NCBI GenBank assembly: GCA_937127445.1
Contig: CAKZLY010000015.1
Span: forward strand, 231,766 to 295,765
Source of the DNA: Eximiradius sp.
GTDB lineage: Bacteria > Bacteroidota > Ignavibacteria > Kapaibacteriales > UBA2268
Reading direction: 5' to 3'
DNA length: 64,000 nt
The position numbers were made by a program, and so were the translations under genes. The notes under the pieces were generated by a model, which saw nothing but the letters and a program-made list of their open reading frames with translations, ran no database searches and was not told where the DNA came from. Positions 1 to 9,442 of this stretch are shown here, piece by piece (the stretch's first letter is position 1; every line of letters begins with the position of its first letter).

Positions 1-711
1 TATACAAAATATACTGATTCATATAAAAGTATTATCGAAGCATTTATCCACGCTGGTTCGATAAATAATTGTAAGGTAAACATTGATTTAATCAACAGCG
101 AAGAGATTACAGAAGAAAATGTAGAAAGCTTACTTGGACATTTAGACGGTATATTAGTTGGCCCTGGTTTTGGCTACCGTGGCATTGAGGGTAAAATTAC
201 TGCGATTAAATATGTGCGTACAAACAAAATACCATTTTTTGGTATTTGCCTTGGTATGCAATGCAGTGTTATTGAATTCGCAAGAAATGTATGTGGATTG
301 CCTCAAGCAACAAGTGGCGAATTTGAAACAAATGATTACTGCGTGATTGATTTGATGGATGAACAGAAGAACATCAAAGAAAAAGGCGGAACAATGAGGC
401 TTGGTGCTTATCCGTGCGTGCTTCAAGAGAATTCGCTTGCTTTCAAAGCATATGGTTCGAAAGAAATTTCAGAAAGGCACCGTCATCGCTATGAGTTGAA
501 TAATAAATTCAGATCTTTACTCGAAGAAAAAGGTATGGTTATGAGTGGAACTTCCCCCGACGGTAATCTTGTCGAAATAATTGAGTTTCCTGACCATCCC
601 TGGTTCTTAGGTGTGCAGTTCCATCCTGAACTAAAATCCAGAGCTGTTACAGGTCATCCTTTATTTATCAGTTTTATTAAAGCTGCACTAAATAACAAGA
701 ATAAAAAATAG
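1..711 (+). CDS. pyrG: CTP synthase, C-terminal glutamine amidotransferase part (5' truncated by window)
   Basis: Frame +1 is open from base 1 ([19 protein letters not shown]...[17 protein letters not shown]...[10 protein letters not shown]...[11 protein letters not shown]); GATase nucleophile motif GICLGMQ and typical CTP synthase C-terminus. The ORF track start at 214 is internal. Confidence 0.95.
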   Translation, partial: YTKYTDSYKSIIEAFIHAGSINNCKVNIDLINSEEITEENVESLLGHLDGILVGPGFGYRGIEGKITAIKYVRTNKIPFFGICLGMQCSVIEFARNVCGLPQATSGEFETNDYCVIDLMDEQKNIKEKGGTMRLGAYPCVLQENSLAFKAYGSKEISERHRHRYELNNKFRSLLEEKGMVMSGTSPDGNLVEIIEFPDHPWFLGVQFHPELKSRAVTGHPLFISFIKAALNNKNKK

Positions 712-821
712 TGTAATCTTTTAAGGAAATTTAATATTTTACAACAAAGTAGTTTGTTTTTTTGTTGTTTTTTTATATTTTTTTAAATTATTTTTTGAAG
801 TGATTAGTTTCTTTTCATCAT

Positions 822-3113
822 ATGAGCAAATCTAAAGAAATAGATTACCGTACTAAGGAGAAAATTTCTGAATTGTGGGATACTATTAACAAAGCAGCAG
901 AGATAACTAATTATTCAAATTCTAAGTATTCTGAATTAATTGAAAAAATTGATGCTTTAAGCAAAGAGATAAGTGAAAAAGAAAAAATCATCGAAGAGGC
1001 GAACTCTAAAATTTTTGAAAACAACAAAGTTATCAACAACCTATCTAATCAAGTAACAGAACTCAACAAACGCTACGATGAACTTTATTCTCTATATTCA
1101 CAATATGATTACGTTTATAAAGAAAGAAATAAATTACTATTAGAAAATGAAGATCTTTCATCGCAAGTAAAAGAATTAAGTAATAAATTAGAGAATGCAG
1201 AAACAGAAATAAATGAATTAAAGATAATACAAGCAAATTATAATGATTTATTATCTGAAAACACAAAAAATTTGAGGAAAATTGATGAACTCACTAAAAT
1301 TGCTAATGACTTTCAATTTGCTCAAAAAGAAATCACACGAAAAAATTTAGAGTTAATCGAAAAACAGAAAGAAATTCAGAAGTTAAAAAATGAATATGCC
1401 GATGCACAAAATATTATTTTTAAATACCGTAATCTGGAAAATGATCTTCAAAATAAATCAACATTAGTAGATGATTTACAAACACAACTTACTGAAATTC
1501 AAAATAAAACCAATGATTATTTGCAAAAAATTGAACTGCTCGAAAATGAGAGTAATCAGCTAAAATCGAAGTTAGAAGAAGAACAGGTAATAATAAAGAA
1601 TTTTGAGCTGACAACAAATGAACTTTTGAAGCAAGCTTTCCAACACGAGACGCAAATTGCAAATGCGAACAATACTATTGCTGAATTATCAGAAAAATTA
1701 GATTATTCCAATAAAACTATTAACAATTTCAAAACTGAGAATTCTGCTTACAAAGAAAAAATTACAGATTTAGAAAATGAAATAATGCTGATTAAAGCTA
1801 ATAATTCAGAATTGCTTATTAAAAATGCTGATTTATTAAACAAGAATAATTTACTTGAAAAAGAGAACACAGAACTTCATAATATTAAATCAAAATATCA
1901 ACAAATTTCGCAGCAATTAGCAGAAGAAATATTAAAAAATGAGCAAATTAAACAGAAGTTGGACGATTATACAATAAGAAGTACGAAATTGCTCGACGAC
2001 ATTCAATTGCTAAACGATAGCGTTGCTTTAAAAGAGGAGTTAATTAATAGACAAGCGGATGAAATCTCAAGGTTGAAAGAACAAATTGATAATTTTCAGG
2101 ACAAGTTCATTACAATTCAGAGCGAAAATCTATCGCTTTCAGCACAAATTGAGGCATTGCAAATTGTTCAAAATAAATATGAAATTTTGTTCGAAGAGGT
2201 AAATCAATTAAAAATTCAAAACGACCAATTAATTGAACACAAAAGGTTATTATCCAATGAAATTTCAGAATTACAAAGAGATAAAGCCAAACTATCCTCT
2301 GAATTAGAATTTAAAAATAACATAATTAATGAAAAAGAGAATAAAGTATTAGAATTATCTGAAAAATACAACAAAGCAGTTGAGAAATCTCTCAAATTAA
2401 ATGATTTAGAGAAAGAATTGTTTGATATAAATACTGAAAATAATGAATTAAAAGCTAAATTAGAACAAAATATTCAATCAGTTCAAGAAAAAGATGCTAT
2501 TATTGATGATTTAACAAATAAATTGCAAGAGTCTGAGAATAGAGTAGCTGAATTAAGCGATAATATGTTCAATATTCCTATCAACAGTCAGCTTCAAGAA
2601 CTGAGGAATCAAATAATTGATCTCGAAAAAATAATCGAAGAAAAGGACAAAACAATAAACAGTTTGAATAAGAAAATTGAAAAGTTAAATATCAAAGCAA
2701 ATTATGGAAGGATGCCTGAACTATTTCCAGTAGAAGATGACGATAAAATAGAAAAATTATCAAAAGAAATAGAAAAGCTACAATATGAAATTCAACGAAA
2801 GGATGAAGAAATTGAAAAATTGAAGATTCAAACTGAAATGCAATTAGATGAAAATTTATATGCCGTTCGGGATAAATTAATAATGGATTTAAATACTGAA
2901 AAAACTCTCAAAGACTTACAGATAGTTACACTTAGAGAGAAAAATGAGGCTTTACGTGAGATATTAAAAAACCGTTACGAACAAATAAAGATATTAGAAG
3001 AAGATTTTAATGAACTAAATGAAAGCATAAAATTAAGTAAAAATCATAAAGAAAATCTTATAGCACAAATAGAGAGTTTAATTAACAAATTAGAAAGTTT
3101 AGAAGATGATTAA
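822..3113 (+). CDS. Long coiled-coil protein of unknown function (763 aa)
   Basis: Continuous ORF, Glu/Lys/Asn/Leu-rich heptad-like sequence throughout; no signal peptide or TM segment visible; overlaps downstream sir2 by 8 nt. Confidence 0.8.
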   Translation: MSKSKEIDYRTKEKISELWDTINKAAEITNYSNSKYSELIEKIDALSKEISEKEKIIEEANSKIFENNKVINNLSNQVTELNKRYDELYSLYSQYDYVYKERNKLLLENEDLSSQVKELSNKLENAETEINELKIIQANYNDLLSENTKNLRKIDELTKIANDFQFAQKEITRKNLELIEKQKEIQKLKNEYADAQNIIFKYRNLENDLQNKSTLVDDLQTQLTEIQNKTNDYLQKIELLENESNQLKSKLEEEQVIIKNFELTTNELLKQAFQHETQIANANNTIAELSEKLDYSNKTINNFKTENSAYKEKITDLENEIMLIKANNSELLIKNADLLNKNNLLEKENTELHNIKSKYQQISQQLAEEILKNEQIKQKLDDYTIRSTKLLDDIQLLNDSVALKEELINRQADEISRLKEQIDNFQDKFITIQSENLSLSAQIEALQIVQNKYEILFEEVNQLKIQNDQLIEHKRLLSNEISELQRDKAKLSSELEFKNNIINEKENKVLELSEKYNKAVEKSLKLNDLEKELFDINTENNELKAKLEQNIQSVQEKDAIIDDLTNKLQESENRVAELSDNMFNIPINSQLQELRNQIIDLEKIIEEKDKTINSLNKKIEKLNIKANYGRMPELFPVEDDDKIEKLSKEIEKLQYEIQRKDEEIEKLKIQTEMQLDENLYAVRDKLIMDLNTEKTLKDLQIVTLREKNEALREILKNRYEQIKILEEDFNELNESIKLSKNHKENLIAQIESLINKLESLEDD

Positions 3114-3837
3114 TGAAGTAGCAAAAATTCTTAGAAAAGTTCGGAAAGTTGCCCTATTGACAGGTGCTGGTGTATCAGCTGAAAGTGGGATTGCGACTTT
3201 TCGGGATCCAGATGGACTATGGGCAAAGTTCAATCCAATGGAGCTTGCCAGTATGAAAGGCTTTACGTCGAACCCGCAGCTTGTATGGGAATGGTATCAA
3301 TATAGACGCAAAATTATCGCAAATGTTCAACCAAATGCGGGGCATTATGCAATTGCTGAAATGGAAAAAATGTTTGAATTTTTTAGTCTTGCTACTCAAA
3401 ATGTTGACCGATTGCATCACAGAGCAGGTTCGAGAAATGTTATCGAGTTGCACGGGAATATTATAGAAAATTATTGCATAAAATGTGGCGAGTATTATAA
3501 AAAAGAAATCAATGTCGAAGATAATAGTTTGCCGAAGTGTGAAAGCTGTGGTGGTCAGATAAGACCTGCAGTTGTATGGTTTGGCGAGATGTTACCAGAA
3601 GAAGCACTATCTAATGCTTATGATGCAAGTCAAATAGCGGAAGTATATTTTTCGATTGGCACTTCTGCCGAGGTATATCCTGCTGCTGACTTGCCCAGAC
3701 ACGCTAAAAGAAATGGTGCAGTGCTAATTGAGATTAACCCAAATCAAACTGTATTATCAGGATTTGTTGATTTCAAAATAGCTGAACCATCGGCCGTCGC
3801 TTTACCTAAATTACTAAAATTGTTAAAAGAGGAATGA
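3106..3837 (+). CDS. cobB: NAD-dependent protein deacylase, Sir2 family (SIRT5-like class)
   Basis: LTGAGVSAESGIATFRD, TQNVDRLHHRAG, ELHG, CxxC zinc pairs (CIKC, CESC); YxxR motif (YQYRR) typical of desuccinylase-type sirtuins. Confidence 0.93.
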   Translation: MINEVAKILRKVRKVALLTGAGVSAESGIATFRDPDGLWAKFNPMELASMKGFTSNPQLVWEWYQYRRKIIANVQPNAGHYAIAEMEKMFEFFSLATQNVDRLHHRAGSRNVIELHGNIIENYCIKCGEYYKKEINVEDNSLPKCESCGGQIRPAVVWFGEMLPEEALSNAYDASQIAEVYFSIGTSAEVYPAADLPRHAKRNGAVLIEINPNQTVLSGFVDFKIAEPSAVALPKLLKLLKEE

Positions 3838-4232
3838 GTATGATTCTTGGAATTGGAACAGATATTATTGAAGTTGAGCGAATAAAAAGTGCAATTGAAA
3901 AGTATGGTGATAGATTTCTTCGAAGAATATTTACAAGCAAAGAAATTGAGTATTGCGAAGAATTCAAAGAAAAGAAATTTCTTCACTATGCTGCACGATT
4001 TGCTGTAAAAGAATCTTTTAGTAAGGCAATAGGGACAGGTATTACACAAGGTTTTAAGTTCAATGAAGTTGGTATAATAAACGAAACAAACGGCAAACCT
4101 GTCGTTGTGCTTGATGGTAGAATGAAAGAGAAATACGAAAAATATAGAATTGACGTTTCTATTTCACATACTGAGCATTATGCAGTTGCTTTTATTGTAA
4201 TGAGTGATGAATCTCAATCAGTTATCAACTAA
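3834..4232 (+). CDS. acpS: Holo-[acyl-carrier-protein] synthase
   Basis: MILGIGTDIIEVERIKSAIEKYGDRFLRRIFTSKE...ARFAVKESFSKAIGTGI...VSISHTEHYAVAFIV; overlaps sir2 stop by 4 nt. Confidence 0.95.
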   Translation: MSMILGIGTDIIEVERIKSAIEKYGDRFLRRIFTSKEIEYCEEFKEKKFLHYAARFAVKESFSKAIGTGITQGFKFNEVGIINETNGKPVVVLDGRMKEKYEKYRIDVSISHTEHYAVAFIVMSDESQSVIN

Positions 4233-4246
4233 TAATTAATGAAAAA

Positions 4247-4879
4247 ATGCAAAAAATAAATATATATACTGATGGAGCTTGCTTGGGAAATCCAGGCCCA
4301 GGGGGTTGGGCATTTATAGCAGAGATTGATGGAAATATTATTGAAAAAAGCGGATTTCTGCCTGACACTACAAATAATAGGGCTGAATACCAGGCAGCGA
4401 TTGAAGCAATTAGTTTCGCAAGCCAATTTAGCAAAGAAATTCAAATCAATACAGACAGTGAATTACTGCTTAATACAATAACGAAGTGGATATATTCCTG
4501 GCAAAAGAAAAATTGGAAGAAATCTGATGGGAAGGTGGTTCAAAATCTTGATTTAGTGCAAAAGCTTTGGGAGTTAATCAATAAATATAAAGTATATTGG
4601 AACAAAGTTCCTGCTCATTCAGGAATTGTTTTGAACGAACGTTGCGATATGCTTGCAAAGGAAGCAGCTATAGGAGCAAGTTCCACCAATATAGAAGCAA
4701 AAAACAATTCCACCAATGTAAATTTGTTCGAATGCATTCAGGAAATTCATTCTACAGATGGAAAGTATAAATTAGTATTGAAAAATGATAATTCGTTAGA
4801 ATTATTCAGTAATAATCAAAAATTAGCTAACTTCAATTTTTCGCTTGATGTTTTATTAAAGTCGAGCAAAGAAAAATGA
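4247..4879 (+). CDS. rnhA: Ribonuclease HI family protein with C-terminal extension
   Basis: IYTDGACLGNPGPGGWAF, NNRAEYQA, INTDSELLLNTI, NERCDMLAKEAA: catalytic D-E-D-D present; about 65 aa C-terminal extension. Confidence 0.9.
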   Translation: MQKINIYTDGACLGNPGPGGWAFIAEIDGNIIEKSGFLPDTTNNRAEYQAAIEAISFASQFSKEIQINTDSELLLNTITKWIYSWQKKNWKKSDGKVVQNLDLVQKLWELINKYKVYWNKVPAHSGIVLNERCDMLAKEAAIGASSTNIEAKNNSTNVNLFECIQEIHSTDGKYKLVLKNDNSLELFSNNQKLANFNFSLDVLLKSSKEK

Positions 4880-5790
4880 AAAGAAGAGATTTCATAAAAA
4901 AAATAACAGACTTTATCACATTTGGGGGTGTTTTTTTCTCTGCTAGTAATATCATAGCTAAAAAGAAGAAAAAAATCAGACCTAAGAAAAATAAGAGTTC
5001 AGAAATTATTTTAACAAATGAAAGTATGTTTGAAAAGATACTTAAGCAAGCTGAACAAAATAAGTGGAAAACAAAGAATATTGGTGAAGTTGTAATTGAA
5101 GTAGCAAAATGCTTTTTAGGCAGACCTTATGAGGGCGGAACACTAGAAGTAAGCGGCGAAAATGAAGAAATAGTCGTTAATTTGATTGAATTTGACTGCG
5201 TAACATTGATAGAAAGTTCGCTTGCATTTGCCCGGATGATTAAAAAGGGACTTGCAACAATGAATGATCTCACTCGCGAGCTTGAATTTATAAGATACCG
5301 GAAAGGAAAACTGGTAGATTATACTTCACGACTTCATTATACTTCCGATTGGATTACAGATAACGAAAGCAAAGGAGTTGTCTCAGATATTTCGAAGAGT
5401 TTAGGTGGAACACCTATTCAATTCAATGTGTTTTTTATGTCCGAGAATTCCGAACTCTATCCAGTGCTTCGAAAAGTTCCAAAAATGATTGCAGAAATTG
5501 AAGTTTATGAAGAACATATAAGAAAAAGAACTTATCATTATATTCCTAAAGAGCAATTCCAAAATATTGAGAGTAAATTCCGATCAGGCGATATAGTTGC
5601 CTTTGTAACAAACAAGCCAGGTTTGGATTTTTCGCACGTTGGGCTTATTGTTGTGGAAAATAATGCTGTTAAACTGCTACACGCTTCTTCGAACCAGAAA
5701 AAAGTGGTACTGGAAAACACTTTGCAAAATTATTTGACCAACAACACTGCTGCAACTGGTGTTTGCATAGTTAGACCACTCGAAATTTGA
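4876..5790 (+). CDS. DUF1460-type (N-acetylmuramoyl-L-alanine amidase-like) protein with putative Tat signal
   Basis: N-terminus MKRRDFIKKITDFITFGGVFFSASN resembles a Tat RRxFxK signal; body FDCVTLIESSLAFARMI...FRSGDIVAFVTNKPGLDFSHVGLIV resembles NlpC/P60-like DUF1460 proteins. Confidence 0.75.
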   Translation: MKRRDFIKKITDFITFGGVFFSASNIIAKKKKKIRPKKNKSSEIILTNESMFEKILKQAEQNKWKTKNIGEVVIEVAKCFLGRPYEGGTLEVSGENEEIVVNLIEFDCVTLIESSLAFARMIKKGLATMNDLTRELEFIRYRKGKLVDYTSRLHYTSDWITDNESKGVVSDISKSLGGTPIQFNVFFMSENSELYPVLRKVPKMIAEIEVYEEHIRKRTYHYIPKEQFQNIESKFRSGDIVAFVTNKPGLDFSHVGLIVVENNAVKLLHASSNQKKVVLENTLQNYLTNNTAATGVCIVRPLEI

Positions 5791-5885
5791 AAAAATATTT
5801 CAAAAGCAATAAAGAATAAAAATAATTAGAATATTTATGAAATTTTATTTAAATTTTGTTTATTTTCATTTCACTGTTTAGAAAA

Positions 5886-6599
5886 ATGAAAAAAATCTGT
5901 TTAATATTGTTAGTTCTATTCTTAGCTAATAATATTATTTATTGTCAATCTGAAAGGATATCATCTCTACTTAAATTAGTTGCACAAGGAAAAATGGAAG
6001 AAGTGCGTACAGCTATGCCTAAGCTGTTGGCTGATTATCCGAATGAGCCTGGAGTGCTTTTGCTCCAGGGTGTTTTGATGGAAGATGGAATGCGGGCTGT
6101 AAAAATATACAAAAACATAGTAAAAAATTACCCCAATAGCGAGTGGGCAGATGATGCTCAGTGGAGGATTGTACAATTTTATGCTGTTATTGGAGATACC
6201 CTTGAAGCCAAAAAGGAACTTGAATTTTTCAGAAAAAGTTATCCTAAATCTGAATTTTTAGCTCCTGCGACCGATGTTGTCCATTCATCGATTTCCTCTG
6301 TAAAATATGATTTCAAAAACAGAACTAATAATGAAAAATCTACACCAAAAGCTCAACCAGAGAACCAACGCTGGGGACTTCAGGTAGGTTTATACTCCAC
6401 AAAATCAGCAGCAGAATACGAAAAAAAGCGTTTTTTAGCAATGAAGCTGCGAACAGAAATTATCGAAAAAGAAGTTGATGGAGAAATAAAATACGCAGTT
6501 GTGATTGGGAATTATTCATCAAAGGAATCAGCCGAAGCAGCGAAAAAAGAAGTCGAGAAAAAGTGTGAATGTACCCCTTTTGTATTCCAAAAAGAATAG
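5886..6599 (+). CDS. TPR-like / SPOR-domain secreted protein
   Basis: Likely ATG start at 5886 (MKKICLILLVLFLANNIIYCQ signal peptide) rather than upstream TTG at 5856; tetratricopeptide-like middle; C-terminal SPOR-like repeats (WGLQVGLYSTKSAAEYEKKRF...YAVVIGNYSSKESAEAAKKEV). Confidence 0.8.
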   Translation: MKKICLILLVLFLANNIIYCQSERISSLLKLVAQGKMEEVRTAMPKLLADYPNEPGVLLLQGVLMEDGMRAVKIYKNIVKNYPNSEWADDAQWRIVQFYAVIGDTLEAKKELEFFRKSYPKSEFLAPATDVVHSSISSVKYDFKNRTNNEKSTPKAQPENQRWGLQVGLYSTKSAAEYEKKRFLAMKLRTEIIEKEVDGEIKYAVVIGNYSSKESAEAAKKEVEKKCECTPFVFQKE

Positions 6600-6602
6600 A
6601 GC

Positions 6603-6792
6603 ATGAAAAAAAAAAGAACAATTACTTTCAGACGAAAAAAAATATTCTCAGTTAAAAGTCAAAAATGGAAGCGTAAGTAATTTTCGCTTTTACGATGGGC
6701 AGTATCGCAAAAAAAATAATTCCCTGAGTCCAGAATTTATTCAAGCCTTCAAAAATTATTTGATTAATAAAAATAAACAAAATAAAAAGTAA
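6603..6792 (+). pseudogene. Small ORF (about 62 aa if frame restored) interrupted by an A10 tract directly after ATG
   Basis: ATG at 6603 followed by 10 A (6606-6615). The ATG frame terminates after 26 codons, but the other frame from 6607 is open to TAA 6790-6792 (KKKEQLLSDEKKYSQLKVKNGSVSNFRFYDGQYRKKNNSLSPEFIQAFKNYLINKNKQNKK) and has no start codon of its own; one A fewer restores ATG-to-TAA. Confidence 0.5.
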
Positions 6793-6799
6793 CCTAATT

Positions 6800-8428
6800 A
6801 TGAGCACAATCTTAAAAGGCAACATTCTCGATATAATTAATAGAACCATTAAGAAAGGTTATATTCAAATTGATAATGGTATTATTAAAGATATTGTTTA
6901 TACCGATGAAGTAGATGACAATACATTCATTATGCCGGGGTTTATCGATGCTCATGTACATATCGAAAGTTCTATGCTGCCACCATCGGAGTTCGCTCGT
7001 GCAGTAGTTAAATTTGGAACAGTTGCAGTGGTTTCTGACCCCCACGAAATTGCGAATGTGCTTGGAGTAGAAGGCGTTGAGTATATGATAACGAATGCAC
7101 GGCGTGTTCCTCTGAAATTTTTCTTCGGGGTACCATCTTGTGTGCCTGCTACAAATTTCGAAACATCAGGAGCAAAGATAACATCTGAAGATATTGAAAT
7201 TCTTTTCAAGAAATATAACTTAAAATATTTAAGTGAAATGATGAACTATCCTGGAGTAATTTACGAAGATCCTGATGTAATAGATAAAATTGACATTGCT
7301 AGAAAGCTTAATAAAAAGATTGATGGACATTCACCGGGATTTATTGGAGATAATTTACAGAAGTATGCTTCGTTCGGAATTTCTACAGACCACGAATGTT
7401 TTACTTATTCCGAAGCATTGGAAAAAATCAAATATGGAATAAAAGTATTAATTAGGGAAGGTTCTGCTGCAAAAAATTTTGACGTTCTATCAAAGCTTAT
7501 TGCCGAGCACAATAATATGTGTATGTTGTGTTCGGATGATTTACATCCGGATGATTTGATAAAAGGTCATATTAATTTGTTGGTAAAGAAAGCATTGAAA
7601 ATGGGTTTTGATTTGTTCGACGTATTAAGTGTGGCTTGCTTGCGACCAATGGAACATTATGGACTAAATGTAGGATTACTGAGAATCGGCGATCCTGCTG
7701 ATATGATCATTGTTGATGATCTCCAAAATTTCAATATTTTGAGAACATACATTGATGGAAAATTAATTTTTGAAAATGGAGTGACATATATTAGTCCATT
7801 TATCTCTGAAAAATTGAATATTTTCGAAGCCGAAAGAATTACGCTTGAAGACATCCAAATAGAGGCAAGGAGCTCCCAAATTAATGTTATCAAAGCTCTT
7901 GATGGGGAGCTAATTACAGAAAAAATTATTTGCGATGCTAAAATTGTAAATAATTGTGTTGTCCCAAATATCGAAGATGATGTGTTGAAACTTGTAGTCT
8001 ATAATCGTTATAAAAAGGCAAAGCCAGCAATAGCATTTATTAATAATTTCAAGTTGAAAAAAGGAGCAATAGCTTCGACTGTTGCTCACGATAGTCATAA
8101 TATAATTGCTGTGGGTGCAGATGATATTTCATTGATTAATGCAATAAATGCAATTATTGATAGTAAAGGCGGTTTGTGTGTTGCTACATCGGCGGAAAGT
8201 ATTTTGCTTCCACTACCAATTGCAGGGCTTATGTCTGCAATGGATTATCCATCGACTGCTAATCTTTATAACAAACTCACAGAAAAAGCAAAGGAATTAG
8301 GTACTGACTTGCAAGCACCATTTATGACATTATCATTTATGGCTTTACTCGTAATACCAAAGCTAAAATTAAGCGATAAAGGATTGTTCGATGGTGAAAA
8401 ATTCGAATTTATTGATTTATTTGTATGA
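6800..8428 (+). CDS. ade: Adenine deaminase
   Basis: IMPGFIDAHVHIESSMLPPSEFARAVVKFGTVAVVSDPHEIANVLG, DGHSPG, STDHE, CSDDLHPDDL; typical adenine deaminase C-terminal domain (TVAHDSHNIIAVG). Confidence 0.96.
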   Translation: MSTILKGNILDIINRTIKKGYIQIDNGIIKDIVYTDEVDDNTFIMPGFIDAHVHIESSMLPPSEFARAVVKFGTVAVVSDPHEIANVLGVEGVEYMITNARRVPLKFFFGVPSCVPATNFETSGAKITSEDIEILFKKYNLKYLSEMMNYPGVIYEDPDVIDKIDIARKLNKKIDGHSPGFIGDNLQKYASFGISTDHECFTYSEALEKIKYGIKVLIREGSAAKNFDVLSKLIAEHNNMCMLCSDDLHPDDLIKGHINLLVKKALKMGFDLFDVLSVACLRPMEHYGLNVGLLRIGDPADMIIVDDLQNFNILRTYIDGKLIFENGVTYISPFISEKLNIFEAERITLEDIQIEARSSQINVIKALDGELITEKIICDAKIVNNCVVPNIEDDVLKLVVYNRYKKAKPAIAFINNFKLKKGAIASTVAHDSHNIIAVGADDISLINAINAIIDSKGGLCVATSAESILLPLPIAGLMSAMDYPSTANLYNKLTEKAKELGTDLQAPFMTLSFMALLVIPKLKLSDKGLFDGEKFEFIDLFV

Positions 8429-8503
8429 TAGGAATACTTTCTAAAGCATAACTAAACTATAATCTTAAGCAAAGCCAGTTTGTTCAATTATTTTGTTCTT
8501 GAT

Positions 8504-8869
8504 TTATTTTTCTTCTTTACCTTTTTCGTGTGGTTGGTAGACAACAACATCAACCTCGAAAGTTGTGATCATTCCACCAAAATTATGCCCTGTAAAAATT
8601 TCGTCCAGATGATCTATGAACTCAAAAATTTTCTCTTTTTTATCTATTATTTCAATAACAATTGGTAAATCAGTTGATAGAGCTAGTATTTTAGCTGAAT
8701 GAATCATGCTATTTGCTCCGTACGAAAGTACACCACGAAAAACGGAAGCACCTGCCAATCCCTTACGTTTAGCTTCAAGAACCAAGAACTCATATGTGGG
8801 CTGGTGTTTGTATTTATCTTGTGAACCAATGTAAATGCGTAAAACTTGTGATTTCCCCTCTAATTTCAT
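8504..8869 (-). CDS. DUF190 domain-containing protein
   Basis: MKLEGKSQVLRIYIGSQDKYKHQPTYEFLVLEAKRKGLAGASVFRGVLSYGANSMIHSAKILALSTDLPIVIEIIDKKEKI; DUF190 family, commonly next to crcB. Confidence 0.9.
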   Translation of the reverse strand: MKLEGKSQVLRIYIGSQDKYKHQPTYEFLVLEAKRKGLAGASVFRGVLSYGANSMIHSAKILALSTDLPIVIEIIDKKEKIFEFIDHLDEIFTGHNFGGMITTFEVDVVVYQPHEKGKEEK

Positions 8870-8872
8870 TGC

Positions 8873-9256
8873 TTATCTCCATATATAATTAACTACTGTT
8901 TTGCCCAATAATGTAAGTGAAATACCTAAAAATATACTTACACCCATATACAACATCAAAAACAAAACTTCCCTATCATTTATCAAATTTATTGTATCGT
9001 TCGTAAAAGTAGAAAAAGTTGTTAGACCACCACAAAATCCAACTGAAAGCATTAACCTCATCTCAGGTGACAACACTTCTCCTTTCTCGAATAAACCAAG
9101 AATAATGCCAATTAAAAAGCATCCCACTAAGTTTACAATTAAAGTGCCTAACGGAAAGTTAGTTGGGAAAATTTTATGAACAAATACAGTTGTAACGTAT
9201 CTTGTGATGCTGCCGATAAAACCGCCTATTCCTGCTAACAGAACCCCTTTTAACAT
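8873..9256 (-). CDS. crcB: Fluoride efflux transporter CrcB/Fluc
   Basis: LLAGIGGFIGSITRYVTTVF...PLGTLIVNLVGCFLIGIILG...GFCGGLTTFSTFTNDTINLI; canonical Fluc motifs. Confidence 0.95.
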   Translation of the reverse strand: MLKGVLLAGIGGFIGSITRYVTTVFVHKIFPTNFPLGTLIVNLVGCFLIGIILGLFEKGEVLSPEMRLMLSVGFCGGLTTFSTFTNDTINLINDREVLFLMLYMGVSIFLGISLTLLGKTVVNYIWR

Positions 9257-9257
9257 A

Positions 9258-9340
9258 AAACTCCTATAAAAAATTACTTATAATTTCTTATAGGAGTTAT
9301 CAGCCATTGCTGGCGGTTTTGGCGAACTCCATCACCTTTT
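9258..9340 (-). promoter_or_regulatory. Fluoride riboswitch (crcB motif) with SD-sequestering expression platform
   Basis: Minus strand reads AGGUGAUGGAGUUCGCCAAAACCGCCAGCAAUGGCUGAUAACUCCUA, matching the crcB/fluoride aptamer; the 3' strand AACUCCUAUAA is perfectly complementary to UUAUAGGAGUU containing the crcB Shine-Dalgarno. Confidence 0.93.
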
Positions 9341-9442
9341 GATTGCAAAGTTATAAAAAAATTGTCATCGGTGCAAAAACATTCGAGAAAAAGATACAGG
9401 AATTGGATTGGTAACAACATAAAAATCAAGAGGATAGTACCT

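Noticed and set aside
742-780. AACAAAGTAGTTTGTT plus T-rich run after pyrG as a terminator
   Set aside because: Stem is short and AT-only in an AT-rich region; could be chance, so not listed as a feature.
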